A stretch of DNA of 64,000 bases from Scilla litardierei (lineage: Eukaryota > Streptophyta > Magnoliopsida > Asparagales > Asparagaceae): assembly GCA_030789695.1 (NCBI GenBank), contig CM061142.1:144617637-144681636 (forward strand), written 5' to 3'. The translations under genes were made by a program, and so were the position numbers. Of the stretch, positions 41,787-55,260 are shown one piece after another. The notes under the pieces are model-generated. The model searched no databases. It was not told where the DNA came from and saw only the letters and a program-made list of their open reading frames with translations. Every line of letters begins with the position of its first letter. The first letter of the stretch is position 1.

Positions 41787-44710
41787 TGTAACGGTCGCTT
41801 TCCGACCTTATGGATTTTTCTGCGTGCACGTGCTTATCGTGCACGTATTTTATTTGGCTCTTTCTGGATTCCGGTATATATGAAGTGATATGCCGTTGTG
41901 ACCATATGAGAGTGTAGAATTTTATAGTAATTTTTGGGAACGTCATTTTGCGGCTCGTTTTCTCGCAAAACGACTCGGAATGGTAGGGGTGTTTTAGTCT
42001 TTTATCTCAAAACGCAGTTCCCGATTTTACGTAAATTCTTGGTAGGCGTGACGCACGATCAGACTCCGTAGTCCCGTGCGTCTTGTCTCCACGATCGTCC
42101 CGGTATTTTCAGTTTATTTTTCGGACGCCCGTAGCGAGAGTTACCTCCCGATTAAATCTCAACCTTTGATCTCCCCAAATCTATTTAAATTTCAAATTAT
42201 GATCAAATCTAATGAAATCCCTATATATACTCATACGTATCTAAGGGGGATTGATGGCATCTTCTATTTGTATCCTCCTTTTCTTTTATTTCCACAACCC
42301 TTATCTATAGACCCTCACCCATTTTAACACTTAACATCTAACCCTTTAGCAATTAAATTCTTTTAAAAATCTATAGACCCTCATGCCCTATTCACATGAA
42401 CCCTCTACTCACAAAACCCTTGGGCTGAGTCTCAGCCGCCGCAACTCAAAGAACCCCCCTCCCCCCCGAGTTCTTCTTCCTCCCTCTCACCCTCGCTCTC
42501 ACCCCGTCGTCGGCTTGCCACGGCTAACCCTCGCCGTTCTTCGCCCCGGCCACCCGCAACTAACCCCTGCCACCGCTGCGCTTGCTGTTCTCGTCGACCG
42601 ACGGCTTCCTCTTCGCACAACGAGCAATCGCAGCTGTCGTCGGCTGCTCTTCCCTCCAAAGCGCTGTCCGACCGCCTGCAAGCCTGCTAGCGGCCAGAAC
42701 CGCCGCCCTGCATCTGCCCGACCACCCGCAGCAAGTCCATATGCTGCCTTCGTCGCACACTGCCCTGTCAGGCTATTTCCTCGCTGCAGCAGCGACATCA
42801 GCAGCCCGAACAGCTGCTGTTGTCTTTTTCCGGTGCCACCACCGTCAGGTGGCCACCCCGCGGCCCCCTAGTCCGGCCGATCTTCCCCAGCGTCGCCAAG
42901 ACCCCTTCGGCAGCCTCCCCAGGTCGGACAGCCCCACGGCCGGCCTCCCCATGATGTCGAGTCGACATTTTACGGCCGTCGCTCGCTGTTTTGGATCACC
43001 GTTGCCTTGTTCACTGTCTGCTATCCCCGCACGATGCCCGCACTTCTGGTTCGCTGCCAGGACGTGTCTGGCTACGCTACCCGTAGCCGAGACGTCGTAG
43101 ACGACGAGGAGATCCCACCGTTCAAACTCTACTTCCGTTCTACGACAAACACCGGAGAGGTTGGGCCCCCAACTCGTAGCAAACACACACCGTAGTTCAA
43201 CCAAAATCTAAACTAAAATTTGACAACTCAAACTAAATTTACTTTCAGCGTTTGTAAAATGATTACCCACCGTAGGAAGATCGACAATCGGACAACTTTT
43301 CTGTGCACATAGGGTAGAAGTCGATCTAGGTTGAACGAAACACCAAAATGTGACTTTTGACGAATAGGATAGTCCCACCAATCTAGAAACAAACCCTAAT
43401 AGTACTTATTGAAAAATGCGACCTGCCACCGTCACCGTGACCCTGTTTCAGCCAGACCACCACATGCAAGTGTACTCAATTGCACTTTTGGCCGTGCCTA
43501 GGCCTTAGACTGCTAGAACTATTAAACTGTGAACAAAGGGACCGGACATGAAATGATAGCATCCGGGACACCCCTTGACGGCTTAGACTTGACGACGAAG
43601 TCTAATCTCAACAACAACTTTTGACACCATAGCGTTATCTTGTGTGTGTATGTGTGTGGACCCCCTAGAAGAACCATCCCTGTCATGTCACGTCGTGTCT
43701 TGTTTTGCACAGCCCGCGGGCAATAAGGCACTCACCAGTGAGTGGGTGATCCCTTGTACAGATACACAGCCTGTGGGTAATAGGGCACTCACCAGTGAGT
43801 GGGTGATCCCTTGTACAGATACACAGCCTGCGGGCAATAGGGCACTCATAAAGATAGAGTGAGTGATCCCTTGTACAGACTTTTCTTGTGCACTTGGGTT
43901 GGGGTAGGGTTGAGCGTGCGCACGGGGAGAGGGTCTGATCCCCCTCAAACCGTAAGGCGTGAACCCTTCAAGTCACACGTGTCTTGTCTTGTCTTGTCCT
44001 GTCCTGTCCTGTCCTGTCTTGCTTGTCTTGTCACGTCTTGTCACAACCCGTTTAGGTTAGTCCCGTAGTCGGTAGAACACACTATGACTACTTCTTGCTA
44101 CGCTTTACTTTCCTGCTGCATTTACTTCCTTTTGATACTCTCTTATAACCTCAGCATGCTAATCAACCAGTAAACTGTTGTTTAGTAGTTCGGTACACTT
44201 GTAGTAGAGTCTAACCCTTTTTGTAGACTTTACCTGGCGTATAGTTCCTTTCGTTTGGGTGTTGTACATCAGGTGTGGAGCCAGAGTACGTTGACGAGGC
44301 GGAGCTACCAGAGGACGTAGAGCCGGATGACGTCGATCCTGAGTACGTGCCCGAGGAGGACCAGAGCTAAAGGTCTTCTCGTTGCCTATCCAGAGGTCAC
44401 ACTACAGTTTAGTTGGGTGCGTAGCACCGTTTACTTTCTGTCTAGGTTGGATGCTTGCACCAGTGGTTTACCTTTCAGTTGTTGTAGCCGTGTCAGACTT
44501 TTGTTAGACTCTAGTACTCTGAATGAATATTTTGGAATAAAATGAATGTTTCCTTTTAGTACTTTTGTTGATCCGTACTAACCTGCAGGGACCTGTTCCT
44601 TCGTCTTGAAGTACCACACAGACGCTTATTGTGTCCGAGCTTCACAGCTCCGGCCAAAGTGGGCCTTAGTCACACTTCGCCTCTGTAGTTTTGGGAAGTG
44701 GGGCATGACA
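41787..44710 (+). repeat. chromovirus 3' LTR
   Basis: This uninterrupted LTR of 2924 bp ends CATGACA and is followed by the target duplication ACAGT. It includes G-box-like CGTGCACGT repeats (about 41823-41850), a C-rich leader-like part (42420-43100), 57-bp hairpin units (43713-43880) and the acidic frame (44272-44370). Positions 43217-44710 are the second copy of 1-1494. Confidence 0.93.
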
Positions 44711-45493
44711 ACAGTCAACTGTCGCGAGTTCAGATTCTATCCATTGTGATTTTTCTCACGGATTCCAATTGGGTTTTTGCCTAAACTGTTTTGTGGATTT
44801 GAGAAAGCTATAAGTAGAGCCTCTACTGTTCCATTGGAAGGTTACTCATTCATTGTAAAATCTCTCAAGCTTTCATTTCCAAAGATCAAAGCTCACAAAT
44901 CCAAAGCCCTAAATATTTCCAAATCTTGTTCTCTTGCTCTCCAACCTAGAACCAAAGAGTAATCTTCTAGGCAATTGGTGCAGTCAAGAGAAAGGGCTTC
45001 TCCTCTCTTCCAAGAGAGTTCTTCAACACACATCTCACTCCTCCTTCAAGTTCTACTTCAAGGCATAGGTGATTGTAAGTGTTGTTTTCTTTATTTCATA
45101 ACTTTTGTTTTTTTGAGATTTGCTCTCGGTTGTGAGAGTGGTTTGCTTGCTCCCAAGTTATGGGAGTCAAGGACATCGATTGTATTCGATTGCACTTGTA
45201 GGGTTGCTACAAGTGGGTTTTTAAGGAAACCTCAAGTTAGGGTTCTAACTTGAGTATCCAGAGGTATCCGTGTGGAAAGGACGTAGGATTACCGGGAACA
45301 AGTCGGGAGTTGACTTGGGTAATCCGAACCCTAGAAACATAATTGTGTTTGCAATTGTTTCTTATTTGGGTTTAATTCTATTTCCGCATTATTTATTGGA
45401 TTGCATTTTATTTGGAGTAAATTCATTTTAAATTTGCATAAACACTATTCAACCTCCCTTCTAGTGTTTTCCCCAAAGATAGGGTCCCCTACA
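44711..45493 (+). repeat. SIRE-B 5' LTR tail
   Basis: This matches 1495-2277, with a TATA-like box at 44809. The primer site TGGAATCAGAGC follows at 45496-45507. Confidence 0.9.
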
Positions 45494-45521
45494 ATTGGAA
45501 TCAGAGCGCAAGGTTATATCT

Positions 45522-47843
45522 ATGGCATCCAACAACAACAACGTTCCTCCTCCGCCTTCGTACAACAATCACGATCGTGATGGAGCGTCCACATTTTTTG
45601 AAGGTCAATCTACGGTGCACCCTCCGCGTTTCAATGGTACAAATTTTAGCTATTGGAAATGCAGGATGGAGACGTTCCTTAGGAGTGCTTCGCTTTGGAG
45701 AACCCTCCACAAGGAATACGTCGAGCCCACCGAAGTAGATTTCGACAAATGGACGTCTTCCGAGAAAACCGCCGAGGTCAATAACGCTAAGGCAATGAAC
45801 GCTCTTTATTGTGCGTTGGACCCGAATGAGTTCAACAAGATATGCACATGTAAGAGTGCATATCAAATTTGGAACCATCTCATCGTTACCCACGAGGGAG
45901 CGAATAAGGTAAAAATTTCAAAGTTATATGTTGTCGGGCAAAACATTGATTAGTTTCATATGCAGGATAATGAAAGAATTGCATCGATGTACGGACGGTT
46001 TACCGACATCATCAATGAATTGGAAGTCCTTGGCCAAATATATTCCAAACCTGATAAGGTAAGGAAGATCATCATGGGAATGACCTCCAAATGGGAAAGA
46101 AGAGTGATCGCCATTGAGGAGGTCAATAACTTGAAGAACTACACCGTGATGAATCTTATCGGGACTCTCATGTCTTAAGAGGTAAGACGAGAGAACTGAT
46201 TAAAGATTCGAGCAATGATGAATCCTTCGGAGGTCAAGAAGAAAGCTTTGGCATTCAACGCAAACTCATTATCCTCCAATAGTGATGAATCTGAGAACGA
46301 GATGGATTTGGGTGAAATGGCCCAAATGGCGATGAAGTTCCAACACTTCTTCCGCAAAGGTAAATTTTCCTCCAACAAACATTTTGAGTCTACTAATGCT
46401 ACTTCCTCTCTTTGCTATAAATGTAATAAGCCAGGGCACATCAAGAGGGATTGCCTAATGCTAAAGAACAAAGAGAAGTGGAAGGCGCCGAAGTACCACA
46501 AGTCCGATAAGAACAAGAGAGACAAGAAGTAAGGACTCATAGGTACATTCGACGACTCAAGTGATGAATCATCGAGTGATTCTGATGATGAGAAGGGTGA
46601 GAGCACCCACATGTGTTTCATGGCCCTAGAAGACCCACTCTCTGACGAGAATGATTCCGACATGGACGACACCGAGGTAACAATGGATGAACTTCGTATT
46701 GCTAATGAAGAACTATTTGCTAAATACCAATCTTTAATGCTTAGATATACTAGCTTAAAGAAATCAAATATTAGCAAGTCATCCATTCCATGCATTATCA
46801 ATAATGACACCATTGTTGATACTTTAACGCTTGAGAAAGCAAGCTTAGCTTCTCAAAATGTCACATTGAGAGATGAGGTGAATTCCCTCAAATCTCAACT
46901 AGATCAAACACATCCTAAGGGTAATAGTGATCTAGTTACACGACACACACAATTGGGTTTCGAGAATGATTCTCTTAAAACCTAAGTACACGAGCTCAAA
47001 GCACGGTTGTCCACCTTGGATACCAACATTTCTTCTATGAAGGAGAAATATGAGCACATGTCTTCCCGTATTGAGAGGTTCAATAAGGGAAAACTACAAT
47101 TGTATGATTTGTTAGCAAACCAATATCCGGCCACACATCGTGTTGGTCTTAGGTTTGTGAATACAAATGCATCTAGTTCATGCACTTCCTATAGTGGTGA
47201 CACTATAGATTTTATGAGGCCTTCCTCCAGTGCATCCACAAGTGGTGTCAAAGACACTATAGGTAGCAAACCTACCAAGAAAGTCACCACTTCACCTTCT
47301 CTTCTTTTTGGCAAGAAACCGACTAAGGGTGGAAACCAAAAGCAAGGCCATGCTTACATGTACACTAACACTCATCCACGTAGGAAACCTCCTACTTCAC
47401 AAGTGGATAATCATGACGCATTTTATGCTCCGCACCCACGGACACGTACACAACCACACATGAGAAATACTCATGTACGTGCTCCTATACACCCGTATGC
47501 TCATACGCATCATTCTTTCATGTATGCTCATCATCCACATGTCATACATGATCCATATGCTTCATATAATATGCATGTTCCCAAGCATACATATCATCCT
47601 AGAATATACAATGCATATCCTCCACCACATCTCTATGCTAGAAATCATGTTCCTAAAAAGCATGCACCACATAGAAATCCAATACATATGCATGCAACTA
47701 GGAATAGGACTCCCAAGATTTACACTATTTGGGGTCCTAAGAACACTAGCCTAAATGATAGGAATGCTTATGTTGATTCCTATTTTCAAGATGTGATTAG
47801 AAATAGTAATTATGTTGGGAAGCAGAAGTCCACTTGGACTTAG
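45522..47843 (+). pseudogene. gag: SIRE-B gag, disrupted
   Basis: Same frame and same stops as SIRE-A gag, plus a private TAA at 46984 (CAA to TAA). The CCHC knuckle CYKCNKPGHIKRDC is intact at 46413-46454. A few amino-acid changes separate the copies, for example in the segment after the knuckle and in the His/Pro-rich tail. Confidence 0.85.
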
Positions 47844-47958
47844 CTTCCAAAGGGCTAATCCTCTTGGACCCAACAAACATTGGGTACCATAAGCTTATGG
47901 TATATTATATAGGTACCCCAAGAGAAAGAAGAAGAGCAATAAATGTTTTATTAGCTCT

Positions 47959-49207
47959 AAAGAGAAAGGATGGATTCTTGATAGTGGTTGCTCCAAACAC
48001 ATGACGGGAGATCCCTCGTTGCTCTCCGAAGTGATTAGCATCAATGATGGTGCAACGGTCACTTTTGGAGGTAATCAAAAGGGAACCATCATTGGAGTAG
48101 GTATCGTTGGTAATCCTTCAAAACCGTTAATTACTAATATTTTTCTAGTTAGTGGTTTGTGTCACAATTTCATTTCCATTAGTCAACTTTGTGACAAAGG
48201 TTACAAGGGTAACTTTGGAGAAGGATTGTGTACAATTGTTGACTGCGATTCAAATGTTTTATTTTTCGGTTTTAGGCGTAAAAATATTTATTATTTGAGC
48301 TTGCCTAAAACCGTAGAACATTGCTTAGTTGCTAACACAAGTGAACAACTATTATGGAAACGCCGTTTTGGTCTTGTTCACTTCAAGCACTTATATAAGT
48401 TAGCTAAGCATGATCTAGTCAAAGGTTTTCCTAAGATTGCTTTTAATAAGAAAAACTTTTGTGATTCATTTCAAAGAGGTAAACTAAGTAAATCTTCATT
48501 TAAGCTCAAAGAAGGGATTACTTCAAGAGGCCCCTAAAACTTCTTCATCTAGATTTATTTGGGCCAACTAGAATCGCTTCTTTAGGTAATGCTCATTATG
48601 GATTAGTTGTCGTCGACGACTTTTCTAGATTTACTTGGGTTTCATTCTTAACTAATAAGAATGAAGCTCATGAAGAGTTTACCAAATTTGCAAAGATGAT
48701 TCAGAATCTTTTAGGATCCACCATTATCACTGTTCGTAGTGATCATGGAGGAGAATTTGAGAATGAGTCTTTTACTAAATCTGTGATGACTCCGGGATAA
48801 CTCATAATTTTTTCTTTCCTCGTGCACCACCACAAAATGGTGTTGTAGAAAGAAAGAATATGACTCTTATTGAGTGTGCTCACACTATGCTCCATGATAG
48901 TCATTTAGGCCTACAATTTTGGAAAGAGGCGGTGCACACGGTATGTTATGTGCTCAATAGGATCCTAATGAGACCCCAAATGAACAAAACTTGTTTTGAG
49001 TTGTTTTATGATAAAAAGCTTCAAGTAAAATATTTTTGTGTTTTTGGTTCAAAATGTTTTATAAAGAACACATTTGGTAATTTAGACAAATTTGATCCAA
49101 GATCCGATGAAGGAATTTTTGTGAGATATTCCACATGTAGTAAAGCCTACCGGATATACAACAAAACTTCTTCAACGTTTGAGGAATCACTTCACGTATC
49201 TTTTTAG
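47959..49207 (+). pseudogene. pol: SIRE-B protease and integrase, disrupted
   Basis: Same content and frameshifts as 4743-5991. The protease Asp-Ser-Gly is present, the integrase zinc finger is damaged and the D-D-E residues are readable. Confidence 0.85.
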
Positions 49208-49539
49208 GAAGATTTTGATTTTTCTCATGTTGATGATGATAATGTAGATATTTTTGTGATTCTCTTAATAATGTTAAGATTAATGATTCTATTGTTGAGA
49301 CTAACACTTCTAACGAAATTGTTGAAGTTGTTCCTAGTGATACATGTATACCCAAATCTTATCCGACCGTTCGTAACCATCCCCATAACCAAATAATTGG
49401 AGATATTAGTGTGGGTGTTCGAACGAGGTCGAGAATCGAATAATTCTTTCATTGCGCATTTGTATCTACCATTGAGCCAAAGAACGTCCAAGAAGCTTGT
49501 GAGGATAGCTCCTGGATAGTGGCAATGGAATAAGAACTA

Positions 49540-51005
49540 ATGCAATTCGAGAGAAACGAAGTTTGGGAACTCATACCTCTTCCAAGTGGTCACCAAGTCA
49601 TTGGGACCAAATGGATCTTCAAGAACAAGACGGATGAAAACGAGGTAATCACAAGGAACAAAGCAAGGTTAGTAGCTCAAGGCTACCGGCAAGTGGAAGA
49701 TATTGATTTCGAAGAATCTTTTGCCCCCATAGCTAGATTAGAAGCTATTAGGTTGCTTTTATCTTTTGCATCCCATACGAATTTTAAACTATTTCAAATG
49801 GATGTTAAAAGTCCATTTTAAATGGGTTTGTCAATGAAGAAGTTTATGTTTCTCAACCTCCCGGTTTTATTCATGAAAAATTTCCAACCCATGTTTTCAA
49901 ACTTAAGAAAGCGTTGTATGGGTTGAGACAAGCTCCTAGAACATGGTATGATCGACTTAAGACCTTTCTTTTGAATTTAGGTTTTAAAATGGGAGAAGTT
50001 GATTCTACACTCTTCTTTAAAGATTATGATAATGACATTCTTTTGATTCAAGTTTATGTAGACAATATTATTTTTGGTTCTACTAACTTTAATCTTTGTC
50101 AAGAATTTTCCAAGTCTATAAAGGATGAGTTTGAGATGAGCCACATGGGAGAGCTCACCTACTTCCTTGGATTGCAAATTCGACAAATAGAGAATGGCAC
50201 ATTCATACATCAGACAAAGTACATAGGTGAGCTTATTAAGCGATTCGGGATGGAATCGTCTTCGAGCAAAAGGACTCCCATGAGTACTACTACTCATCTA
50301 CACAAGGATGAAAGCGGAAAAGATGTAGACGTTCGTCTATATCGAGGTATGATCAGTAGCCTACTTTACTTAACCACTAGTAGGCCCGATATAATGTTTT
50401 CTGTATACCTTTGTGCTAGATATCAAGCTAGACCTAAGGAGTCACACTTGATTGCAGTTAAACGAATATTTCGTTATCTCAATCAATCTCTAGATTATGG
50501 GTTGCTTTACCCTAAGTCTAGCACATATGAGTTAATCTCATATAGTGATGCCGACTTTGCCGGATGCAAGTCCGACAGGAAAAGTACTAGTGGCACTTGC
50601 CATTTTCTAGGAAATTCCTTAGTTTCTAGGTTTTCTAAGAAACAAAATTCGGTGTCATTGTCCACGACTGAAGCGGAATATATCACCGTGGGTCTGGCAT
50701 GTGCATAAGTTCTTTGGATGAGACATACTCTTAGTGACTATGGTGTCAATTGTGATACTTGCCCTATCATGGTTGATAATCAAAGTGCTTTTTGTCTTTC
50801 CAAGAATCCGGTACACCACTCATGTACCAAACACATAGACGTGAGACACCATTTCATAAATAATCATGTATATAAGAAGGACAACACCTTAGAGTATATT
50901 GAAACCCAAAAACAAATTGTTGATATCTTCACTAAACCTCTTAAAGAAGATTCATTTGTGAGGTTGCGTGGAGAATTGGGAATTAAGGGTGAATCTGAAA
51001 TCTAG
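49540..51005 (+). pseudogene. pol: SIRE-B reverse transcriptase and RNase H, disrupted
   Basis: It shares the YVDN substitution (near 50064), the missing T near 49816 and the TAA at 50706 with SIRE-A. RNase H keeps the Asp in SYSDADFAG that SIRE-A has lost. Confidence 0.87.
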
Positions 51006-51278
51006 AAGATCAATCATTCATGTTATAACTCTTTTTGAGCTCATATCATTTTGTTGCCTATCTTCATGTGCTTTATTATATATGTGTGATTAAGAAAGGC
51101 AATTGTGATTTAATTGATTTCATGAGTTTTTGAGATTGATTGTAGTGATTCCTGTTTCAATGGAGTTATTGTTTTTACATTGTTTTTACGATGTATTTGT
51201 GATTAGAGTATAGGTCCTAGGGTGAGTGTTCTTATTCTCTGGAATTCTATCTCACTGTGCATTTTTGGACCAGGAGAG

Positions 51279-51716
51279 ACGACTGTCTTTCCTTCGACAG
51301 TCGACTGCCCTACTCTATCTCCTCAGTCTGAGAATTTGTATCTTTCGCACAGCCGACTGATGACTGTTTTACAGTCGACTATTATTTTAATAGGTGACTG
51401 CATTTTAGTCATGAAGCGACTGTTCTCTCTGTCGAATTTTTACAGTGCTCTCTGTTTTTTTGATGAACTGTATTAATTCTCGGCCAGTCGACTGCTGAGT
51501 ATATGTCAGTCGATTGTCCAACAGACAGGCGACTGCATGTTACTTGCCAGTCGACTGCCCATCTTTCTGAGCTTTATTGTTATCACTTCATCCAGTCGAC
51601 TGACATTTGTTTATCAGTCGACTGTCTTCTATTGAGACGGTTCAAGTGATTTGATCCGAGCCGTCGATTCCTTGATCCAATGGCCCAGATTCATTCCCCA
51701 ACTTTTATATTTGAGA
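51279..51716 (+). promoter_or_regulatory. second copy of the motif cluster and putative promoter
   Basis: CAGTCGACTG-like motifs occupy 51279-51627, followed by CCAAT at 51677-51681 and TTTATATTTG at 51704-51713, as upstream of the ORF in SIRE-A. Confidence 0.45.
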
Positions 51717-51948
51717 GAGGCCGATCTTTTATCCGCATCCGACTCTCTCTCCTCCGATCAAACTCCTCGACTTCCCGCTCGATTTCTCTTCCAAAGCCGT
51801 CGATATTCTTCCCTTCGTGAGTCGATTTCGTGTTGTCATTGCCTTCGTTTCGTCGCTCGACTAGGTTTGATCTCATCCTCCTATCTCGTGAAATTTCCTT
51901 GTTAGGGTTCGTCCACATTTGTGTCTTGCCCTAGCTTCGTGTAAGGCC

Positions 51949-52560
51949 ATGGCTCTTTTCGATCATCTCTTTCCTAAAGTCTCTCTCGACTTCCTTGATG
52001 AGCCGGTTCCTTTACCAAAGTCTGATCCGACTCCCTCCTCGCCTCCATCTTCTAGAGAACCTCTTCATATCACTATCGGTGACCCCATCCCCTCTGAGCA
52101 TGCTGCTGAACACTCTTCTCAGCCAGCTGAGCATCCTCCTAGGTATCATCTTTTCGTATCACACGAGGAGATTCTTCTTCATCAGCTGGATGCTCGAGTA
52201 TCTGCTCTTGAAATTCTTTCCGTATCTCTGGATGAGAAGCTCTTGCTTTTGCTTAAGCTTCAGTTAAACTCTTTTAAGCATCATGGTTTTCCCATCCCTA
52301 CCAAGCTTCAGGCTCTGTTTGCTACATCTGAGGACACTTCGCTTGCTTGTGTTTCTCCTCCTACAGGCTTCACGCCTAAACACTATGTGGTTCAGACCTT
52401 CGGTGCCCAGACTCCACTTCATGTTCCTGTGGAATCTTCTGCCGCTCGTGCATCGTCGTCCAAACAGAAGACTTTTACTTTTCCTACTCGACGCTCTGTG
52501 AGGCTCTTGATCCGCTCTTCTGGTCGCCCCTCGGACTCTACCGTCATCAACATCGACTGA
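51949..52560 (+). CDS. intact 203-codon ORF, second copy
   Basis: This is identical in frame and length to 8733-9344. By eye three residues differ (Val/Ile and Lys/Glu in the Pro-rich part, Met/Val near residue 155), with no stop and no indel. Product unknown. Confidence 0.6.
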   Translation: MALFDHLFPKVSLDFLDEPVPLPKSDPTPSSPPSSREPLHITIGDPIPSEHAAEHSSQPAEHPPRYHLFVSHEEILLHQLDARVSALEILSVSLDEKLLLLLKLQLNSFKHHGFPIPTKLQALFATSEDTSLACVSPPTGFTPKHYVVQTFGAQTPLHVPVESSAARASSSKQKTFTFPTRRSVRLLIRSSGRPSDSTVINID

Positions 52561-53491
52561 AGTTGCTGCCCTCGACTTTTGTGTGTTCACTCACCCAACG
52601 ACCTAGATTCTTTTTGTTTGGTCTGTTTTTTTGGTTGGGTTGAGTGGGGCCTTCAGTGTGTCTTGGTGATGGCTGTATGGTGTATGATGTTTGTATCTGT
52701 ATGATGATGTACGGTGATGTACTTCGATGTTGTCATGATGATGTATTTTTGTCTTGATCATGATGTATGTTTTTGTGATGGACATGTAGATGTCCATCCG
52801 ATGATGTACTCATTTTTCTATATATCTATATATGATGTTGTTGTTTATCTTGTGTCACACTATGCTATAATGCTTATCTTATCTGTGTGATGTATGTTAT
52901 GTTGTCTCCATGTATGCTATACTATCTCTGATGTGCTTTTGAGACAATATATGAATTTGATATTCAATTTTCCATGCTATCTCTGGTATGATGCATTTGT
53001 GAAATCTCTTTTGAAACTATTTTTGTTTGTATATCTAAAATGTTTATATTGGACTTCAATTCCATTACTCACATGTGTATATGTTGTGATTTTATGAGTT
53101 TTGATTTGATATATCTTTATACTCCTTGATTGTTGTTAGTTTGTATTTAGCACTATTATTGTTGTTATTTGCTCCCACCTTTTTGGATAATGCCATAGAG
53201 GGAGAGAAATAAACATACAAGATTCATAATGGATGTGCTAAGTATGTTCTAACACTTGAATCTAAGATTTACGTTGTCTTAGATTCATGGGGAGTAAGAT
53301 TACAATGATTAGGGATTTTAATTCCTAGATTTCTTGAATTATATTCACTCATTTGCTTCAATTGATATGTAGATGCCCTAATATTTGTTGACTAACTCGA
53401 TTGGGATCTATGTAGGGGAGTAAGTTTTCATTACGTACAATTATTTATCTCTTTGTTTATGTTTGTTTGTCATCATCAAAAAGGGGGAGAA

Positions 53492-55260
53492 TGTTGAGTA
53501 TTGGACTTCTCCGTTATTGGTGTTAATGATGAGCAAACATAAATACTTGTGACTAATCCCCTATTTTGCAGTTAATCCATAGACTAAGATAATTATAAAG
53601 ATCTACTAGCAATAGATGACTCACAAACTTCATTGAAGGCAAATGACATGGATTGGATGATCGTAGATGATGATTGAAGCTCCGTGAAGACTTCAAGCTC
53701 ATACGATGGAAAGAAGAGATTATTCATCAAATGTAATTTTCTTTTATCTCTTCTAGTATGTAGCTTAGAAGTAGAACTTTGATGGAGCACTCACACACAT
53801 CTACATTTAGTCATAGGACTTAATTAGATCAATTGTCCTTAGACTCCAATTCATTTCTCTATTGGTTGTGCAAGGATTGTTTATAACAGTCGACTGCTTA
53901 ACAGTTTACAGGCGCATGTTATGCACAGACTTTTACAATATAGTTTTGGGCCTTCTCTGATTATTTCGCACAGGCCACTGATGAATAATTCACAGGTGCC
54001 TGTCCTAGAGACAGTCGATTGTGCTTTGTAAATCAGTCGCATGTCTATCATTTGCCCAAACTCTGTTTGATCTGAATTTTACAGCCAGTCGACAAATACT
54101 ATATAAACATTCGACCGTCTCTTAGATCAGTCGACTGTTTATGCTGCAACAGTCGTCTGTCTGTGAGTAATTTCTTTGACTCAGCTCTCTGAAAATTTAT
54201 CAGGCTTTTGACAGTCGTCTGTTTAAGTATCTACAGTCGCCTGTTCTGATTAACAGTCGACTGTGTTCATTGCATCAGTCGTCGGTCCTGTTACTTGTGA
54301 GATTTCCAGTATTTATCTAACTTACCCATCTCTCGGCCAGTCGCTTGTCGAAGAAATTACAGTCGCGTGTTGGTTTAATAGTGGATTGTCTTTGCTTCGT
54401 CAGTCGACTGTCAACGTGGTAAGTTATGAATTCTCACCTACCCTTGCTGACTGTGCAACAATCGACTGTGGATTGTTCAACAGTCGACTGTCGCGAGTTC
54501 AGATTCTATCCGTTGAGATTTTTCTCACGAATTCCAATTGGGTTTTTGTCTAAACTGTTTTGTGGATTTGAGAAAGCTATAAGTAGAGCTTCCACTGTTC
54601 CATTGAAAGGTTACTCATTCATTGTAAAATCTCTCAAGCTTTCATTTTCAAAGATCAAAGCTCTCAAATCCAAAGACCTAAGCATTTCCAAATCTTGTTC
54701 TCTTGCTCTCCAACCTAGAACCAAAAAGCGATCTTCTTGGCAATTAGTGCAGTCAAGAGAAAGGGCTTCTCCTCTCTTCCAAGAGAGTTCTTCAACACAC
54801 ATCACACTCCTCCTTCAAGTTTTCCTTCAAGGCATAGGTGATTGTAAGTGTTTTTTTCTTTATTTCATTACTTTCGTTATTTGAGATTTGCTCTCGATTG
54901 TGAGAGTGGTTTCCTTGCTCCCAAGTTGTGGGAGTCAAGGACATCGATTGTATTTGATTGCACTTGTAGGGTTGCAAAAAGTGGGTTTTTAAGGAAACCT
55001 CAAGTTAGAGTTCTAACTTGAGTATCCGGAGGTATCCGGGTGGAAGGGACGTAGGATTACCGGGAACAAGTCGGGACTTGACTTGGGTAATCCGAACCCT
55101 AGAAACATAATTGTGTTTGCAATTGTTTCTTATTTGGGTTTAATTCTATTTTCGCATTATTTATTGGATTGCATTTTATTTGGCGTAAATTCCTTTTAAA
55201 TTTGCATAAACACAATTCAACCCCCTTCTAGTGTTTTCCCCATAGACATGGTCCCCTACA
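53492..55260 (+). repeat. SIRE-B 3' LTR
   Basis: This copies 10276-12044 and is preceded by the polypurine tract AAAAAGGGGGAGAA (53478-53491). The CAGTCGACTG-like cluster lies at 53886-54492 and the TATA-like box at 54578. Confidence 0.92.

Larger units (their letters stand above)
16665..44710 (+). mobile_element. Tekay/Del-type chromovirus (Ty3/gypsy), with two nested elements
   Basis: The element has both LTRs (TGTAACGG...TGACA) and a perfect 5-bp target duplication, ACAGT (16660-16664 and 44711-44715), that splits a SIRE LTR. Without TR1 and TR2 it would be about 10.7 kb. The coding order gag, PR, RT, RNase H, integrase, chromodomain and the very long LTRs identify a Tekay/Del-like chromovirus. 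In related plant elements the chromodomain guides insertion to heterochromatin. The LTRs differ by about 4-5% in the first 215 bp compared. Stops, a frameshift and lost catalytic residues show that it is dead. I could not recognise its primer-binding site after 27700. Confidence 0.93.
44711..55260 (+). mobile_element. SIRE-B: duplicate of SIRE-A
   Basis: This is the same sequence as 1495-12044 shifted by 43,216 with no net length change. It shares the damaged gag and pol lesions of SIRE-A and adds a new stop in gag. Its 5' LTR is split by the chromovirus (16266-16664 plus 44711-45493) and lacks its first part. It arose by segmental duplication, not by transposition. Confidence 0.93.
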
